64,000 bases of DNA, taken from positions 62,001-126,000 of the forward strand of contig NZ_AJLK01000156.1 of NCBI RefSeq assembly GCF_000317205.1. The letters are read 5' to 3'. The DNA is from Fischerella muscicola PCC 7414. Lineage in GTDB: Bacteria > Cyanobacteriota > Cyanobacteriia > Cyanobacteriales > Nostocaceae. The translations under genes were made by a program, and so were the position numbers. The notes under the pieces are model-generated. The model saw nothing but the letters and a program-made list of their open reading frames with translations, had not been told where the DNA came from and ran no database searches. Below, piece after piece: positions 1 to 8,111 of this stretch; the first letter of the stretch is position 1; the number at the start of each line of letters is the position of its first letter.

Positions 1-132
1 CCCAATCAGCATCATTCCCTCTACACCAAGATTTAAAACACCCGATTTTTCTGCCACTAATTCACCCAATGCGGCCAAAATCAAAGGTGTAGCTGCGCGT
101 AAAGTATCGTTGAGAATGTTGGTAAAAATCAT
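1..132 (-). CDS. BMP-type ABC transporter permease, second subunit (partial, N-terminus only)
   Basis: The gene runs off the left edge; only the first 44 codons are present, starting at the ATG complementary to 130-132. The translated start (MIFTNILNDTLRAATPLILA, followed by a GELVAEKSGVLNLGVEGMM motif) is the classic N-terminus of the second permease of BMP/nucleoside importers (YufQ/NupQ-like, BPD_transp_2 family). The NLGVEG motif is the part that carries the call. It would form an inner-membrane heterodimer with the permease encoded just upstream at 242-1303. These two permease genes are usually nearly contiguous; here about 110 bp of repeat DNA lies between them. Family call is firm; substrate is unknown. 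Confidence 0.85.
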   Translation of the reverse strand, partial: MIFTNILNDTLRAATPLILAALGELVAEKSGVLNLGVEGMMLIG

Positions 133-241
133 TTGTTGGTTGTTGATTGTTGGTTGTTGATTGTTGGTTGTTGATTGTTGTACCAGACGTGCCATGGCAC
201 GTCTCTACAGTAGTTAGTGGTTAATTACAAATGACAAATGA
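133..241. repeat. STRR heptamer tract plus dispersed palindrome
   Basis: Positions 133-180 are imperfect heptamers of the TTGGTTG/TTGATTG type. Positions 185-204 are a perfect 20-bp palindrome, AGACGTGCCATGGCACGTCT, which recurs exactly at 12522, 25374, 40173, 61300 and 62659. After it come ACAAATG/ACTATTG heptamers that run into the stop codon of the next permease gene. The block separates the two permease genes of one transporter. Confidence 0.9.
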
Positions 242-1303
242 CTATTGACTATTGACTATCCGCTTATAAACTAATAAATCACCTGCCAAAAGCAAGAAAA
301 ACACAATGCCTTGAAAAACTCCCGCTAAAGCTAAGGGCAGTCCTAATTTTATCTGTAATAATTCACTGCCTACATAAAACAGTGCCATCAGCAAACTAGA
401 TAAAATAATTCCCAACGGGTGTAAACGACCAACAAATGCAGCCAGAATAGCCGCGTAACCGTAACCAGGAGAAATGAAAGGGCGTAATTGTCCAATGGGG
501 CCGAGAACTTCACACGCACCAGCTAAACCTGCTAAACCACCACTGATGAGTAAACTTAGCCAAATAATGCGATCGCTTTTAATCCCAGCATAATTTGCTG
601 CATTGGGACTTGCACCAATTACCCGCACACTAAAACCAAAAAATGTTTGTCGCAGCATTCCCCAAATTAACACCGCCGCCATGAGGGCAAAAATTACACC
701 TAAATGTAACCTTGTGCCAGTAATTAATGATGGTAAACTGGCGAATTCACTAAAGGGTGTAGATTCAGGAAAATTATATCCTTGGGGGTCTTGTAAAATT
801 CCTCTGACTAAATAATTTAAAAGAGAAACTGCTAGATAATTTAACATTAAACTTGTAAGAATTTCATTAGTATAAAACTTCACTTTTAACACAGCCGGGA
901 TGCTAGCCCAAATTGCACCACCTACTATTCCAGCTAATAAACAAAGTAAGAGTACAATATAGTTATTGATATTAGCAAATACTAAAGCTACGGCACTAGC
1001 AAAAATTGCTCCCAGAGTAAATTGTCCCTCTGCACCAATATTCCAAACTTGGGCTTGAAAACATACAGCTAAACCAACAGCAATCAAGATAATTGGTGCT
1101 GCTTTGACTGCGATTTCTGTGATTCCATACAAACTACTTAAAGGCGTAATAAATAAAGTCGTGAATGCAGTAATTGGAGATTTACCTAAGAAACGAAACA
1201 GAAATAATCCTACGATCACTGTTCCTAGTAATGCCAGTAGGGGTGATAAAACTAACCAAATTTTGGCGGGTTGTTCACGGGGTTCTAATTTGAAGTCAAA
1301 CAA
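242..1303 (-). CDS. BMP-type ABC transporter permease, first subunit (YufP/NupP-like)
   Basis: A 353-residue integral membrane protein of the BPD_transp_2 family, with about nine hydrophobic segments. It is the first permease of an importer for nucleosides or a related small solute. Diagnostic segments are VWNIGAEGQFTLGA near residue 90 and the GASPNAANYAGI coupling region near residue 230. It overlaps the upstream ATPase half-gene by 8 bp (start at 1301-1303, ATPase stop at 1296), so the two are probably translationally coupled. Its last residues (IVNSQ) and stop codon are encoded inside a heptamer repeat tract, so the natural C-terminus may have been altered slightly. Family is clear; substrate is not shown. 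Confidence 0.9.
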   Translation of the reverse strand: MFDFKLEPREQPAKIWLVLSPLLALLGTVIVGLFLFRFLGKSPITAFTTLFITPLSSLYGITEIAVKAAPIILIAVGLAVCFQAQVWNIGAEGQFTLGAIFASAVALVFANINNYIVLLLCLLAGIVGGAIWASIPAVLKVKFYTNEILTSLMLNYLAVSLLNYLVRGILQDPQGYNFPESTPFSEFASLPSLITGTRLHLGVIFALMAAVLIWGMLRQTFFGFSVRVIGASPNAANYAGIKSDRIIWLSLLISGGLAGLAGACEVLGPIGQLRPFISPGYGYAAILAAFVGRLHPLGIILSSLLMALFYVGSELLQIKLGLPLALAGVFQGIVFFLLLAGDLLVYKRIVNSQ

Positions 1304-2183
1304 AACTCACTCCTCCCATCCAACAACCAATTTGATCGCGACTGATATCTGCAATTGGCACAAAGGGAGAGAGTTGTCCTTTGTAGATGACGCCAATGCG
1401 ATCGCACAACCTCAACAACTCATCCAAATCCTCGGAAACCACCAGCACCCCTGCACCTATATCTCGCATTTCCATGAAAGCTTGATAAATAGTTGCAGTT
1501 GCATTCACATCCACACCCCAACTCGGATGTGCTGCAATCAAGATAGTTGGGTTTTGCTGAATCTCCCGTCCTACAATAAACTTTTGCAGATTACCACCCG
1601 ATAAACTCGCAGCAAGCGAATTTAACCCCGCTTGTTTAACATTAAAGGCGTCGCAAATTCTACTAGTCCAAGCTTTTAACTTGCGCTGCCGAATCATACC
1701 ATTTCGCAATAAACCTTGTGAGTAACCTGTCAACAAAGCATTTTCCAAAAGAGTCATATTTGGTACAACACCCACCCCCCAACGTTCTTCTGGCACATAT
1801 GCCAAACCCAAACGCCGACGCTTAGGCACATCACAATCACCAACAGGCATTTCTCCCAACATGATCATGTCTGCCTTGGGACAGATTACTTCACCACTCA
1901 AAACTGCTAAAAGTTCCCTTTGTCCATTACCTGCAACTCCCGCAATCCCAACAATTTCCCCACTGCGAACCTCCAAATTAATGTGCTGCAATGATATTCC
2001 TAAAGGATGCTTTGATTCCAGACACAAATTACGGACTTGTAAGCAGATGGGGGAGGTGGGGAGGTGGGGAGGTGGGGAGGTGGGGAGATGGGGAGGTGGG
2101 GGGGAGTGGGGGGAGTGTGAAGAGTGTAATATTCTCTTGTCCTCCATGTCCGCCTTGTCCTCTTTGTCCCCCGTGTCCCTCAT
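1296..2183 (-). CDS. ABC importer ATPase, C-terminal half (second ABC domain), out of frame with the first half
   Basis: From about residue 47 (ICLQVRNLCLES) onward this is the second nucleotide-binding domain of the YufO/NupO/RbsA-type double ATPase. It has a degenerate Walker A (GVAGNGQREL), the signature LSGGNLQKFIVGREI and the C-terminal SEDLDELLRLCDR region. Walker B reads TILIAAHPSWGVDV, as expected for the degenerate second site of this family. The first 45 or so residues are repeat-encoded (Pro/His/Ser-rich) and non-homologous. The normal protein is one chain of about 500 residues; here domain 1 lies in another frame (2029-2913) and the frames meet in the octamer tract at 2053-2100. 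It could be a phase-variable gene, a frameshift pseudogene, a pair of split subunits or an assembly error in the repeat. Confidence 0.8.
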   Translation of the reverse strand: MRDTGDKEDKADMEDKRILHSSHSPHSPPPPHLPTSPPPHLPTSPICLQVRNLCLESKHPLGISLQHINLEVRSGEIVGIAGVAGNGQRELLAVLSGEVICPKADMIMLGEMPVGDCDVPKRRRLGLAYVPEERWGVGVVPNMTLLENALLTGYSQGLLRNGMIRQRKLKAWTSRICDAFNVKQAGLNSLAASLSGGNLQKFIVGREIQQNPTILIAAHPSWGVDVNATATIYQAFMEMRDIGAGVLVVSEDLDELLRLCDRIGVIYKGQLSPFVPIADISRDQIGCWMGGVSFV

Positions 2184-2913
2184 CCTCGCCTATCATCATC
2201 CTTGCCAAACTATCGATTGTCTCTACTTGGGGGTTACACTCTGCTATCACCTCGCCATTTCGCAATATTGTTGCATAAGTGCATAGCGATCGCACTTCTT
2301 GTAACTTGTGGCTGCTGAATAAAATACTGCAACCACCAGCAGCAATTTGCTGCAATGTCAGAAATAGTTTTTCTATTTCTTGGGGAGTTAAAACCGCCGT
2401 GGGTTCATCCAAAATCAGTAACTTAGTAGCACTACACAGACAACGGATGATTTCTACTCGCTGCTTTTCACCTACAGATAATGTATAAACTGGGGAATCT
2501 GGGTTGATATCTAAACCGTATTCTTGAGATAAAACACGAATTTTGCGATTAACTTGTGCTAAATTCCATTTTTCGCCAGCAGGAAGCGCCAGGGCGATAT
2601 TTTCAGTTACAGTCAAGGTTTCAAACAAACAAAAGTGCTGAAACACCATACCAATACCTAGCGATCGCGCTTTTGCTGGGTTAGTGATATCAACTTGTTT
2701 TCCTTGCCAAAAAATTTCACCACTTTCAGGACACACCACCCCATAGATAATTTTCATTAGGGTACTCTTACCCGCCCCATTTTCTCCCAACAAAGCATGA
2801 ATCTCACCCGGTTGAATTGCCAAATTCACCTGATAATTTGCGAAAAAACCGGAGTAAGACTTGGTAATATTCCTTACTTGCAAACAGGGAATCAGCCCAT
2901 TTAACCCTTGCAT
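2029..2913 (-). CDS. ABC importer ATPase, N-terminal half (first ABC domain) with repeat-encoded tail
   Basis: Residues 10-235 are a complete ABC nucleotide-binding domain. Visible are Walker A (GENGAGKST), the Q-loop (FQHFCLFETLTV), the signature YTLSVGEKQRVEI, Walker B (LLILDEPTAVLTP) and the switch histidine in LFSSHKLQEV. It matches domain 1 of the BMP-transporter ATPase (YufO/NupO-like). After MMIGEDEG the frame enters a G-rich repeat that encodes a Gly/Gln then Pro/His/Ser tail and stops at 2029, just short of where domain 2 homology resumes in another frame. A shift inside the octamer tract would fuse both halves into one ORF with a proline-rich linker. It probably energises the permeases at 1-132 and 242-1303. 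Confidence 0.85.
   Translation of the reverse strand: MQGLNGLIPCLQVRNITKSYSGFFANYQVNLAIQPGEIHALLGENGAGKSTLMKIIYGVVCPESGEIFWQGKQVDITNPAKARSLGIGMVFQHFCLFETLTVTENIALALPAGEKWNLAQVNRKIRVLSQEYGLDINPDSPVYTLSVGEKQRVEIIRCLCSATKLLILDEPTAVLTPQEIEKLFLTLQQIAAGGCSILFSSHKLQEVRSLCTYATILRNGEVIAECNPQVETIDSLARMMIGEDEGHGGQRGQGGHGGQENITLFTLPPLPPTSPSPHLPTSPPPHLPHLLTSP
2053..2100. repeat. Octamer tandem repeat inside the ABC ATPase gene
   Basis: Six contiguous 8-bp units, GAGGTGGG, one of them varied to GAGATGGG (2085-2092), are followed by further G runs up to 2115. The tract lies exactly where the ATPase reading frame breaks. Eight is not a multiple of three, so a gain or loss of units changes the frame. On the plus strand it also fits a G-quadruplex pattern of four or more runs of at least three G with short loops. 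Confidence 0.95.
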
Positions 2914-3052
2914 TTTGCCTCTGCTGCATTCTCGACTTATTATAGATTTTTATTAAGTCGATTTACAGAATTTCAGGACACTCTGATATCTTAAAGGTGC
3001 GTAATTTTTATACAGCGATTGCCGATAGTTATTTAAATTTAAGGATTTTTTA

Positions 3053-3307
3053 ATGCAATCCCGGAATGTACCGACTTATTTGCCACAAGCAATCTTAACT
3101 ACCCTCTTTTGCTGTCTGCCATTTGGAATTGTAGCGATCGTTTATGCAGCACAAGTAAGTTCTAAATTGTCTGCCGGGGATTATGAAGGTGCTATGCAAG
3201 CATCTAAAAATGCCAAAATATGGTGTTGGGCATCCTTTGGTTCAGGACTGGCTGTTATTGTAATTTATATCCTATTATTCGTGATTGCATCATTGGGTTC
3301 ACGGTAA
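3053..3307 (+). CDS. CD225/dispanin family small membrane protein
   Basis: An 84-residue protein with two hydrophobic segments (about residues 10-32 and 55-80) and a short polar loop between them. The N-terminal segment with PF-G-I/VA-I-V-YA, then SKLSAGDYEGAMQASKNAKIW, is the CD225/dispanin (interferon-induced transmembrane-like) pattern: helix, amphipathic loop with alternating Ala/Lys, conserved W, second helix. Bacterial members are small inner-membrane proteins of unknown role and often sit beside DUF2752 genes, as here (next gene 56 bp downstream, same strand). A good AAGGA-like site precedes the ATG (TTTAAGGATTTTTTA). Function unknown. Confidence 0.8.
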   Translation: MQSRNVPTYLPQAILTTLFCCLPFGIVAIVYAAQVSSKLSAGDYEGAMQASKNAKIWCWASFGSGLAVIVIYILLFVIASLGSR

Positions 3308-3363
3308 GCTTACGAACACTGAACCTAAAGACAAACTCTATATAAACCCTTGTTTTTGATTCT

Positions 3364-3804
3364 ATGATAATGAATGCACTTTATTCCCGTAAATATTCCT
3401 TGCTCACTAAAAAAAGTTTCAAAGTAGCAGCACTAACAAGTACTATTATTTTAGCTGCAATAGTTTTATATTTTTTTAATCCTAGCGATTCTCAGATTTA
3501 CCCTCCTAGTCCATTTCGGTTGCTAACTGGTCTATATTGTCCCGGATGTGGCACACTCCGAGGCTTACATTATCTTTTGCATGGAAATCTACTTAAAGCT
3601 TTTGATTTAAACCCATTGATGGTAATATCATTACCATACTTAATCTATTCTTATATTGCTTACAGTGCGCCTGTAATTTTCGGTCAAAAAATTCCCCAGA
3701 TTTTCATCAAATCTAATTGGATTTGGATGATATTAAAAGTTATTTTGGCATACTGGGTACTAAGAAATCTGCCCTTTGCTCCTTTTTCTTGGTTAGCACC
3801 TTAA
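3364..3804 (+). CDS. DUF2752 family membrane protein
   Basis: A 146-residue protein with three or four membrane segments and the DUF2752 signature GLYCPGCGTLRGLHYLLHG...A-D-NPL, which contains a CxxC-like Cys-Pro-Gly-Cys pair near residue 60. The family is widespread and uncharacterised; CD225 + DUF2752 is a common bacterial pairing, so both may act in one membrane complex (inference). The gene ends convergently with the kinase gene on the other strand; the two stop codons overlap in the palindrome TTAA at 3801-3804. Another ATG lies two codons in. Confidence 0.85.
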   Translation: MIMNALYSRKYSLLTKKSFKVAALTSTIILAAIVLYFFNPSDSQIYPPSPFRLLTGLYCPGCGTLRGLHYLLHGNLLKAFDLNPLMVISLPYLIYSYIAYSAPVIFGQKIPQIFIKSNWIWMILKVILAYWVLRNLPFAPFSWLAP

Positions 3805-5921
3805 CTTACTTGCCAAATTCTGATGGTTTTATCCTCGCTGCTAGAAGCGAGGAGTTTTCCATCTTGACTAATATCTATAGATAAGACACTGCCAGTATGT
3901 CCGGTAAGAGTATGCAGCAGTGTCTTAGTTTTTAAGTTCCAAATTTTGATAGTTCGATCATCACTACCGCTAATTAAACTCTGTCCATCTTGACTCATAG
4001 CTAATGTTTGAATCGAACCATTATGTCCATCCAAAACCTGTTGGAGTTGGCCACTATATAAGTCCCAGATATAAATAGTTTTACCAAAGCCAGCACCAAC
4101 AACAACTTGTAAATTTGAACTAATAGCAACAGCACGCACAAAGCCAGGAAATCCCGCAATTGTTCGCAGTAATTCTCCTGTTTCTAATTGCCAAATCCTA
4201 ACTAATCTATCACTACTACCACTGACGAGTAAATTCCCATCATAACTGATAGCTAGACTATAAATTAAGCCTGTATTTTCGGGCAGAGTGCGCTGTAACT
4301 TACCAGTTCCCACATGCCAAATTCTAATGGTTCGATCCCGAGAACCACTGACAAGAGTTTGTCCATCCCGACTAAAACACAGTGCATTAATTAAATCAAA
4401 GTGTCCTTTAAGTACCGATATTAATTTACCAGTTTGCAGATGCCAAATTTTGATTGTTTTATCGCTGCTACCACTAGCGAGAGTTTGTCCATCGGGGGAA
4501 ATAGCTACAACTACCCACTCTCCCTTTTCTGACAGTACCCCTTGCAATTGCCGCTTTTGCAGATTCCAGATTCTGATGGTTTTATCATTACTTCCACTGA
4601 CAATAGTTTGTCCATCTCGACTAAATGCTACAGAACGAACAAGATTGGTGTGTCCACTCAAAGCATAGGCAAAAGAAACATTGCTGAGGTTTCCTGGACG
4701 ATAGCTAGGTATTTGCGGCTGTTGCATGGAGTTAATTTTATTACGTCCAGCGATTGCACCAGCAAAATTCGGATCGATTCTTAAAGCTTGATTGTAATCT
4801 GCTAATGCTGCCTGGTAATCTCCCATTTGCAAATACACATCACCCCGATTTCTCCATGCTTCTACATAGTTGGGATTCATCTGCAAAGCTTGATTAAAAT
4901 CAGCGATCGCACCTTGGTAATCTAGTCTTTGGGCTTTATCTAGTCCCCAAAAATTGTAAGCTTCCCAGTTAACTGGTATGGTAGGCGGAACAGCAGCAAC
5001 CTTCTTACCCTGCAAATCCTCCAAAACTTCTTGTGCAGATTGATATCTTTCTGGTAAGAAGTGTTTGAGCATCTTCTCGAGAATTTGCTCTAAATCTTTG
5101 CTCACACTAGCACCTTTGTCTTGTAAATATTCTCGCCATAACCAGCAAGCATTTCTGACATCATACAAAGCATCGGCAAGATTACCAAAACCATCTTGTA
5201 ATGGTAAACATCCCGTCAACAATCTTACACAAGTCGCCCCTAAAGCATAGATATCACTAGCAGGATAAGCATATCCTTGCATTTGCTCTAAAGGTGCGTA
5301 ACCAATTGTATAAATTCCTGTCCCCTGGCGAGCAAAAGTAGTTTGTGTCACCTGTTTGGCACCACCAAAATCAATCAACACGAGTTTGCGATCGCTGTGA
5401 CGCCGAATGATATTTTCTGGTTTAATATCACGGTGGATAACATTGCGATCGTGAATAAATTGCAAAACAGGCAACAAATCAGCTAATAGTTCCCGAATTT
5501 TTGCTTCATTAAATTCTTCTGTTAATAGTTCCGTTAATAAAGTGTCCCCAGCAATAAATTCTTGTACTAAATATAAATTTGCACCTTGCCCAAAATAAGC
5601 AACTAAACGCGGAATTTGAGCGTGATTTTCTCCTAATTCATATAACCGCCTAGCTTCTTCTTGAAACATAGATGCAGCTTTATTCAAAGCTGCTGTTCCC
5701 TGTACTTGGGGTACAAATTGCTTAATCACGCAGGGCGAATCTAGTCTATCAATATCTTGTGCTTCGTAGGTTCTGCCAAAACCACCCTCACCCAATAACC
5801 TGCTAATTCGGTAACGACCCTTAAATAAAGCGCCAAAATTATTTGAACCACAACTGGTGCAAAATCTATTGCCATCAGGATTAAAAGGATTGGAACAATT
5901 AGGATTTTGACAGATTTGCAT
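3801..5921 (-). CDS. Serine/threonine protein kinase with zinc ribbon, TPR and WD40 repeats
   Basis: Predicted 706 residues from the ATG at 5919-5921. This start is preferred over one 26 codons upstream because it begins directly at the zinc ribbon, has AGGGGAA upstream, and avoids overlap with the next gene. Order: zinc ribbon with Cys 4, 9, 21 and 24; Hanks-type kinase domain (about 35-300) with GEGGFGRTY, the IKQF lysine, HRDIKPENI and DFGGAK; two TPRs (about 320-390); then seven WD40 repeats, each ending in a T-I/V-x-IW type motif. All catalytic motifs are intact. Architecture is typical of multicellular cyanobacteria. It probably phosphorylates partners bound by its propeller (inference). 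It separates the importer's ATPase/permeases from their likely binding protein. Confidence 0.9.
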   Translation of the reverse strand: MQICQNPNCSNPFNPDGNRFCTSCGSNNFGALFKGRYRISRLLGEGGFGRTYEAQDIDRLDSPCVIKQFVPQVQGTAALNKAASMFQEEARRLYELGENHAQIPRLVAYFGQGANLYLVQEFIAGDTLLTELLTEEFNEAKIRELLADLLPVLQFIHDRNVIHRDIKPENIIRRHSDRKLVLIDFGGAKQVTQTTFARQGTGIYTIGYAPLEQMQGYAYPASDIYALGATCVRLLTGCLPLQDGFGNLADALYDVRNACWLWREYLQDKGASVSKDLEQILEKMLKHFLPERYQSAQEVLEDLQGKKVAAVPPTIPVNWEAYNFWGLDKAQRLDYQGAIADFNQALQMNPNYVEAWRNRGDVYLQMGDYQAALADYNQALRIDPNFAGAIAGRNKINSMQQPQIPSYRPGNLSNVSFAYALSGHTNLVRSVAFSRDGQTIVSGSNDKTIRIWNLQKRQLQGVLSEKGEWVVVAISPDGQTLASGSSDKTIKIWHLQTGKLISVLKGHFDLINALCFSRDGQTLVSGSRDRTIRIWHVGTGKLQRTLPENTGLIYSLAISYDGNLLVSGSSDRLVRIWQLETGELLRTIAGFPGFVRAVAISSNLQVVVGAGFGKTIYIWDLYSGQLQQVLDGHNGSIQTLAMSQDGQSLISGSDDRTIKIWNLKTKTLLHTLTGHTGSVLSIDISQDGKLLASSSEDKTIRIWQVS

Positions 5922-5967
5922 AGCTTTTCCCCTAGAACCCCAGCACAAATATCTACAAAGGCAGCCA

Positions 5968-7110
5968 TTAGGATTCCGCTTTTGGAATTGACCCCTCAAT
6001 TCCTTCTACATACCAATTCATTGCTAGTTGTTCTTTGTCTTGCAAAACCTGACCCTTCTGCACCCGTACTGTACCTTTTTGGTCTTTTACGGGACCCGCA
6101 AAAGGATTGGCAGTACCTTTAATAAATTCCTCCCGCTTCGCCATTGCCAATTGCTGTACATCTTGAGGAACTATAGGATTTATAGGTGAGATATCCACCA
6201 TCCCTTGACCAATTCCCAACCAAACATCTTCCGATTTCCATGTACCATTCATTACAGACAAAGCTTGATCTGTGTAAAATTTCCCCCACTTATTAATGGC
6301 TGATGTTAAATGTGCCTTTGCACCAAACCGACTCATATCAGTGTTATAACCAAACGCAAAAATTCCTTTTTCCTCTGCTAATTGCACAACAGCAGCAGAG
6401 TCAGTATGCTGTGTTAGCACATCTGCACCTAAATTGATTAAAGCTTGTGCTGCTTCTCTTTCTTTAGCTGGGTCGTACCAACTTTGTACCCACACTACTT
6501 TCACTTTTGCCTTAGGGTTCACTGCCCGAAGTCCTTGGGTAAAAGAATTTATACCGCGAATTACCTCTGGAATGGGGTATGCTCCGATAAAACCGATGAT
6601 ATTGGACTTGGTCATCTTACCAGCAATCATGCCAGTTAAGTAGCGCGGTTCTTCAAAACGTCCTAAATAAGTGCCGACATTGGCAGCGCGTTTATACCCA
6701 GTACAGTGTTCAAAATAAACATTAGGAAAATCTTTGGCAACTTTAATTGTTGGGTTCATGTAACCAAAAGAAGTTGTAAAAATCAACTTATTGCCATCTA
6801 ATGCTAGTTGACGAATTACCCTCTCAGCGTCAGCACCTTCGTTGACATTTTCTACAAAAGTAGATCTAACTTTACCTTGCAGATTTGCTTCCATTTCTCT
6901 ACGACCAAGGTCATGGGCATAAGTCCATCCGAAATCACCCACAGGCCCTACATACACAAATCCTACCTTCAAAGGCTCATTTGCTGCTACCGGTGATGTT
7001 CCAGGGGATACTTCGCCCTGGGGATTATTAGATTTGTCTCCAGAACAAGCAACAAAGGTAAAACTAGCTCCTGCAAGGGAGGCGTACTTGATAAACTGAC
7101 GACGATCCAT
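5968..7110 (-). CDS. BMP family ABC transporter substrate-binding protein (PnrA/Bmp-like)
   Basis: 380 residues. The N-terminus MDRRQFIKYASLAG has a twin-arginine motif, and FVAC at residues 19-22 is a plausible lipobox, so it is probably exported by Tat and lipid-anchored at Cys22. The mature part is the BMP/PnrA fold: KVGFVYVGPVGDFGWTYAHD near residue 50, GADAERVIRQLA, TTSFGYMNP, GRFEEPRYLTGMIAG and the ADVLTQHTDSAAVV region. These lipoproteins bind purine nucleosides in several bacteria; the ligand here is unproven. It most likely serves the importer encoded at 1-2913 although other genes intervene. The spacing to the kinase gene is about 46 bp on the same strand, so co-transcription is possible. 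Confidence 0.9.
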   Translation of the reverse strand: MDRRQFIKYASLAGASFTFVACSGDKSNNPQGEVSPGTSPVAANEPLKVGFVYVGPVGDFGWTYAHDLGRREMEANLQGKVRSTFVENVNEGADAERVIRQLALDGNKLIFTTSFGYMNPTIKVAKDFPNVYFEHCTGYKRAANVGTYLGRFEEPRYLTGMIAGKMTKSNIIGFIGAYPIPEVIRGINSFTQGLRAVNPKAKVKVVWVQSWYDPAKEREAAQALINLGADVLTQHTDSAAVVQLAEEKGIFAFGYNTDMSRFGAKAHLTSAINKWGKFYTDQALSVMNGTWKSEDVWLGIGQGMVDISPINPIVPQDVQQLAMAKREEFIKGTANPFAGPVKDQKGTVRVQKGQVLQDKEQLAMNWYVEGIEGSIPKAES

Positions 7111-7581
7111 ATTTATTGCTGATCCGCACTGTGTTAAAAATATTTCTCTTTTTAGTATTAAATAAGTAGTAGATGCAATTTTTAATTACATATTTGCTAG
7201 ATTGTAGCTTTTGTTTTTGCGATCAATATACCTAAATTTGTGAATAATCACAAGTTATTTTAATTACTTGAATGAGTAGGTAATTTTTTAATGCAGAGTC
7301 ACGCAAAGGTAAGTGCACTAGATAGCAGAGTTTTTAGACTCATAAGTTGAGCAGCATCTAGGGTGCGTAGCAGCATTACATTTATACTGCAAGTAAAATA
7401 AATGAAAAGACCACTACGCACCATCTGTTTTTGGTGCATGGACTTAATAAAATACCCGCGCAGGCGGGTTTAGTCTGTGTAGCCGCGATTTATAATCGCC
7501 AGGGCTAATAAGATTTTACTTTTATATTTGATGTTCAACCTAAGTATTTTCTCACGATTCAATCTAGGCTGCTATATCTAA
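7111..7581. other. Gene-free stretch with dispersed inverted repeats
   Basis: No convincing ORF. It holds an inverted repeat GGTGCGTAG/CTACGCACC (7362-7370 with 7414-7422) and a two-hairpin element: CCCGC-GCAG-GCGGG at 7454-7467 and GCGATT-TAT-AATCGC at 7484-7498. I recognise the second as a kind of dispersed repeat seen between cyanobacterial genes (from memory). The promoter of the binding-protein gene should lie at its left end, in the AT-rich DNA 7111-7250. Confidence 0.6.
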
Positions 7582-7953
7582 TTATCTAAACAGCAAATAT
7601 CGTAAACCAATCAGTAATAAAAATATGCCATACAGCTTTTTCATCAATTCACTACTAACAAATGGCTGATTGGCAAATAAAGCCCCAAATAAATTGCCGA
7701 CTATTAGACCAACTGCAATAATTACCGCATATTTGATATTAAGATTACCGTTACGGTAGTAAACTATTGCAGCTAAAATACCGATAGGCAATATTTGAGC
7801 AGCAATAGAAGTACCAGTAGCAAACTTTTGATCCATGCTCATAAGTAAAACCATAGCTGGAACCATAATTGCACCACCACCAATACCAAACATACCGCCA
7901 GCTACGCCAGCCACAAGACCAATCACCAACAATTGAATGAGTATGTTAGACAT
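7582..7953 (-). CDS. TauE/SafE-type permease, half-size
   Basis: 123 residues with about four membrane segments. The N-terminal LVAGVAGGMFGIGGGAIMVPAMVLL is the repeat signature of the TSUP (TauE/SafE) family of anion/sulfite/organosulfonate exporters. Full members have two such halves (about 250 residues); this has only one, followed by SIAAQILPIGILAAIVYYRNGN and a final LLLIGLRYLLF helix. Half-size members occur in cyanobacteria and may dimerise. No partner half is next to it. Substrate unknown. Confidence 0.8.
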   Translation of the reverse strand: MSNILIQLLVIGLVAGVAGGMFGIGGGAIMVPAMVLLMSMDQKFATGTSIAAQILPIGILAAIVYYRNGNLNIKYAVIIAVGLIVGNLFGALFANQPFVSSELMKKLYGIFLLLIGLRYLLFR

Positions 7954-8111
7954 AAAATCTACTGTAAGTTAATTAACTTCACTTGAGCTACATTAATAAA
8001 TAATTTATAGTAAAAACGACAGGGATAAACATTATTTGCACAATCATAAATTATCTGTGTTTATCTGTGTGTATTGGTGGTCGATGTTAACTAAATACTT
8101 TTAGTTGTAGT

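Noticed and set aside
1104-1604. Plus-strand ORF of 166 codons
   Set aside because: It is antisense to the permease and ATPase genes, which show clear family motifs; its own product has no pattern.
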